Below are positions 6,088 through 7,933 of a DNA stretch of 7,933 nt, one piece after another; the stretch's first letter is position 1; the number at the start of each line of letters is the position of its first letter. The DNA lies in contig JAICIG010000373.1 of assembly GCA_025924495.1 (NCBI GenBank), positions 1-7,933 on the forward strand. Reading direction: 5' to 3'. Source of the DNA: Pirellulales bacterium. Its GTDB lineage: Bacteria; Planctomycetota; Planctomycetia; Pirellulales; JAICIG01. Position numbers and translations under genes: made by a program. The notes below the pieces were generated by a model. The model did not search any database and was not told where the DNA came from. It worked only from the letters and a program-made list of their open reading frames with translations.

Positions 6088-7094
6088 TGCGTTGGTTTGC
6101 AGTTCTTGCGGCCCTGTTTTGCTCCGGCGCCGCTTCAGCGGCCAGGGCAGCCGATCAAGTCACGCTGACCCTAGTGGGCGGCGCCAAGATCTCGGCGGCC
6201 TTGCTCCGCGAGAATAATGAAGGGGTCGTAGTCGATCTGGGTTACGACGTGCTGCATGTGCCCAAGGCCCGCGTGCTAAGCATGACCCGCGACGACAATG
6301 GCGGCGCAGCAAACGCCGCCAAGGACCGTGGCGTGTTTCGCACCGGCCGGCTGGAACCTTCGGACGTGCCTGAACTGGTCAAGCGCCACGGTGATGCGGT
6401 AGTGATCGTCAAGAACGCCACCGGCACAGGCAGCGGGTTTGTCATCAGCAAGCAGGGGCACGTGATTACGAACTACCACGTGGTCGAAGGCCACAATAAG
6501 ATCCAGGTCACGCTTTTCCGCCGCACCGAGCAAGGCTATGAGAAACAAGAATTGAAAAAGAGCCGCATCCTGGCGTTGCAGCCGCTGCGCGATATTGCGC
6601 TATTGCAACTGGACGTCAGCGAACTCAAGGGCGAATTGCCCGAGCCGGTCGTCATTAATGACCAAGACGACCTGAGCGTCGGCGACCTGGTGTTCGCCAT
6701 CGGCAATCCCTTAGGCCTTGAGCGCTCGGTGACACAGGGCATCGTCAGCTCGGCTACGCGCACTATGGGGCATCTGCGCCTGATTCAGACTGACGCCTCA
6801 ATCAATCCCGGCAATAGCGGCGGCCCCCTATTCAATGCGCGGGGCGAGGTGGTAGGCATCGTCTGCGCCGGCGCCACTTCGTTCGATGGATTGGCGTTCG
6901 GCATTCCCTCGAGCGATCTCGTCGATTTTCTCGTGCATCGCGAAAGCTACTTGTACGACTCCTCGCAACCGCTCAACGGCGCCACCTACCTGGCGCCGCC
7001 GTTCCGTCCGGGAGGCGACGCCAAGGCGGCGGCGAATCAGGGCGAATCAAAGGAGTCGGCGAGCAAGCCGGCTGAGGCGGCCAAACGTCAATAA
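6087..7094 (+). CDS. Exported trypsin-like (HtrA/Deg-type, S1C) serine protease lacking PDZ domains
   Basis: The product is 335 residues from the ATG at 6087, which overlaps the upstream TAA (TAATG). AGGGAGAG (6073-6080) is the ribosome site. The frame is open further upstream, but the signal peptide (1-22, ending ASAARAA) begins exactly at this ATG. Residues 24-66 form a short beta-rich segment (VTLTLVGGAKI, then VVVDLG and VLHVPK) that resembles small barrel domains of planctomycete envelope proteins. The protease domain runs from about 93 to 287 with a full triad: His131 in TNYHVV, Asp169 in LRDIALL and Ser244 in NPGNSGGP. AIGNPLGLERSVTQGIVS (204-221) and the LAFGIP strand (269-274) are typical of HtrA. 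Where DegP/DegQ carry PDZ domains, this protein has only a Pro/Ala/Lys/Glu-rich disordered tail (about 295-335). It presumably cleaves misfolded or specific envelope proteins. The propeller or the neighbouring PDZ protein might supply substrate recognition, which is inference. Confidence 0.92.
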   Translation: MRWFAVLAALFCSGAASAARAADQVTLTLVGGAKISAALLRENNEGVVVDLGYDVLHVPKARVLSMTRDDNGGAANAAKDRGVFRTGRLEPSDVPELVKRHGDAVVIVKNATGTGSGFVISKQGHVITNYHVVEGHNKIQVTLFRRTEQGYEKQELKKSRILALQPLRDIALLQLDVSELKGELPEPVVINDQDDLSVGDLVFAIGNPLGLERSVTQGIVSSATRTMGHLRLIQTDASINPGNSGGPLFNARGEVVGIVCAGATSFDGLAFGIPSSDLVDFLVHRESYLYDSSQPLNGATYLAPPFRPGGDAKAAANQGESKESASKPAEAAKRQ

Positions 7095-7136
7095 TCTTGT
7101 TCCTGATCCGATCAACCTGCTAGGAATCTAATCGCT

Positions 7137-7933
7137 GTGAAGACGTTCTTCGGTCTGGCGGTCTTGTGCTCCGTGTTGCTTATCTCCAGGGTTGCGGCAT
7201 CGGCCGAGCTGGCTCCATCATGGACATTGGTCCCCGAGTCGACCGTGCTCATAGCGCGCATTCCGGGCGGCGCCGCGTTTATGAGCGCCTTGCGCGAGCA
7301 AACGAAGCTCGGCGCCGTCGTGCTGACGCAAGATCGCCTGCGCCGCGCCTTCGAGCTCTGGCAGGCCGAGGACGAATCGAACTGGGAAGCGCTGAGCAAA
7401 AGTCTCGGCCAATATGATCTGAAACTCGAGGATTGGCCGAAGTTATGCAACGGCGAAGTAGGCTTTGCGTTGGTTCTGGAACCGCGAGGCGATCGCTCGC
7501 CGCTCGTGGTCGGTCTGACCTGGTTAGAACCCGGTGAAGATCTGGCCGAGCGACTCGTCAAGGCCCTGCAAGCAGCCGCCGAGGAGCGCGCCGGACAGCC
7601 GGCAGCGCCCAGCCGCGTCGATCTCGATCTCGCCGGTCACGCCGTGATGCATTTTACGATGCCGGTTCTGGTGCCCGAACCGGTCGATCCTGAGTCGTTA
7701 GCTGTTGGCGACGACGAAGAGCTCTCCCCCGAGAAAGCCGACAAGCTGCGTGAACAATTGCAACAAAAGCTCAAAGACCGCAAGTTCATTGAAGCGGATC
7801 GCAGCCACGTTTTCGTCGCTCGCTTGGGCGGCCGATTGCTATTCGCGAACACCTTCTCTCAATCGGCGGCGGAAATGATGGCCAAAGATGAGGAAGCCAG
7901 GAGCGCGATCGATTGGGATGAGCTCACCGGCGC
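7137..7933 (+). CDS. Secreted DUF3352-like protein, 3' end outside the window
   Basis: The frame is open from the GTG at 7137 to the window edge: 265 complete codons and no stop. AGGAA (7122-7126) lies ten bases before the GTG. Residues 1-23 are a signal peptide (MKTFFGLAVLCSVLLIS, then AASA). The mature part begins with LVPESTVLIARIPGG (31-45), then LREQTKLGAV, and later CNGEVGFALVLEP. This ordering (a 'protein must have value' strand, a helix, then a GE-hydrophobic strand) fits the DUF3352-type proteins common in planctomycetes, whose role is unknown. An acidic, coiled-coil-prone segment (about 188-215: DDEELSPEKADKLREQLQQK) follows, then a strand region FVARLGGRLLFAN. The gap to the protease is 42 bases without a terminator, so it probably belongs to the same operon. 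The family assignment is by pattern only. Confidence 0.8.
   Translation, partial: MKTFFGLAVLCSVLLISRVAASAELAPSWTLVPESTVLIARIPGGAAFMSALREQTKLGAVVLTQDRLRRAFELWQAEDESNWEALSKSLGQYDLKLEDWPKLCNGEVGFALVLEPRGDRSPLVVGLTWLEPGEDLAERLVKALQAAAEERAGQPAAPSRVDLDLAGHAVMHFTMPVLVPEPVDPESLAVGDDEELSPEKADKLREQLQQKLKDRKFIEADRSHVFVARLGGRLLFANTFSQSAAEMMAKDEEARSAIDWDELTG

Overview
This is bacterial chromosomal DNA, moderately GC-rich, with tightly packed genes and recognisable Shine-Dalgarno sites. The gene content points to a planctomycete, probably of the Pirellulales type: a small secreted Cys/Gly/Pro-rich protein, a secreted FG-GAP/VCBS propeller, a PDZ-less trypsin-like protease, and a large signal-peptide-bearing DUF3352-like protein. 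This assignment comes from protein style, not from a marker gene.

Layout. Positions 1-295 hold no gene I can support. A good sigma70-type promoter (296-324) is followed by a terminator-like hairpin (366-395), then a small secreted Cys-rich protein gene (489-935, +) that ends at a strong intrinsic terminator (986-1020). Two minus-strand genes converge on it: a DUF2231 membrane protein (1068-1604) and, upstream of that, a secreted two-PDZ protein (1758-3215) with a Gln/Gly/Tyr repeat between its PDZ domains. A terminator at 1671-1712 separates these two. The PDZ gene has a clear promoter at 3455-3483 and a hairpin-rich leader of about 230 nt. A divergent promoter (3859-3887, +) drives a probable operon: a 725-residue VCBS/FG-GAP propeller (3910-6087), an HtrA-like serine protease (6087-7094, one-base stop/start overlap), and a secreted DUF3352-like protein (7137 to beyond the window end).

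How the genes may work together. Five of the six proteins carry export signals and the sixth is an integral membrane protein, so the whole window serves the cell envelope. The protease has a complete His-Asp-Ser triad but no PDZ domain. The divergently transcribed neighbour has two PDZ domains and no protease domain. Together they contain the parts normally found in one HtrA/Deg protein, which suggests a split protease/adaptor pair; this is inference. The PDZ protein's tyrosine-spaced low-complexity region resembles the phase-separating domains of eukaryotic FUS-type proteins and is the most unusual sequence here. The Cys-rich gene's leader may hold an attenuator or a small RNA.
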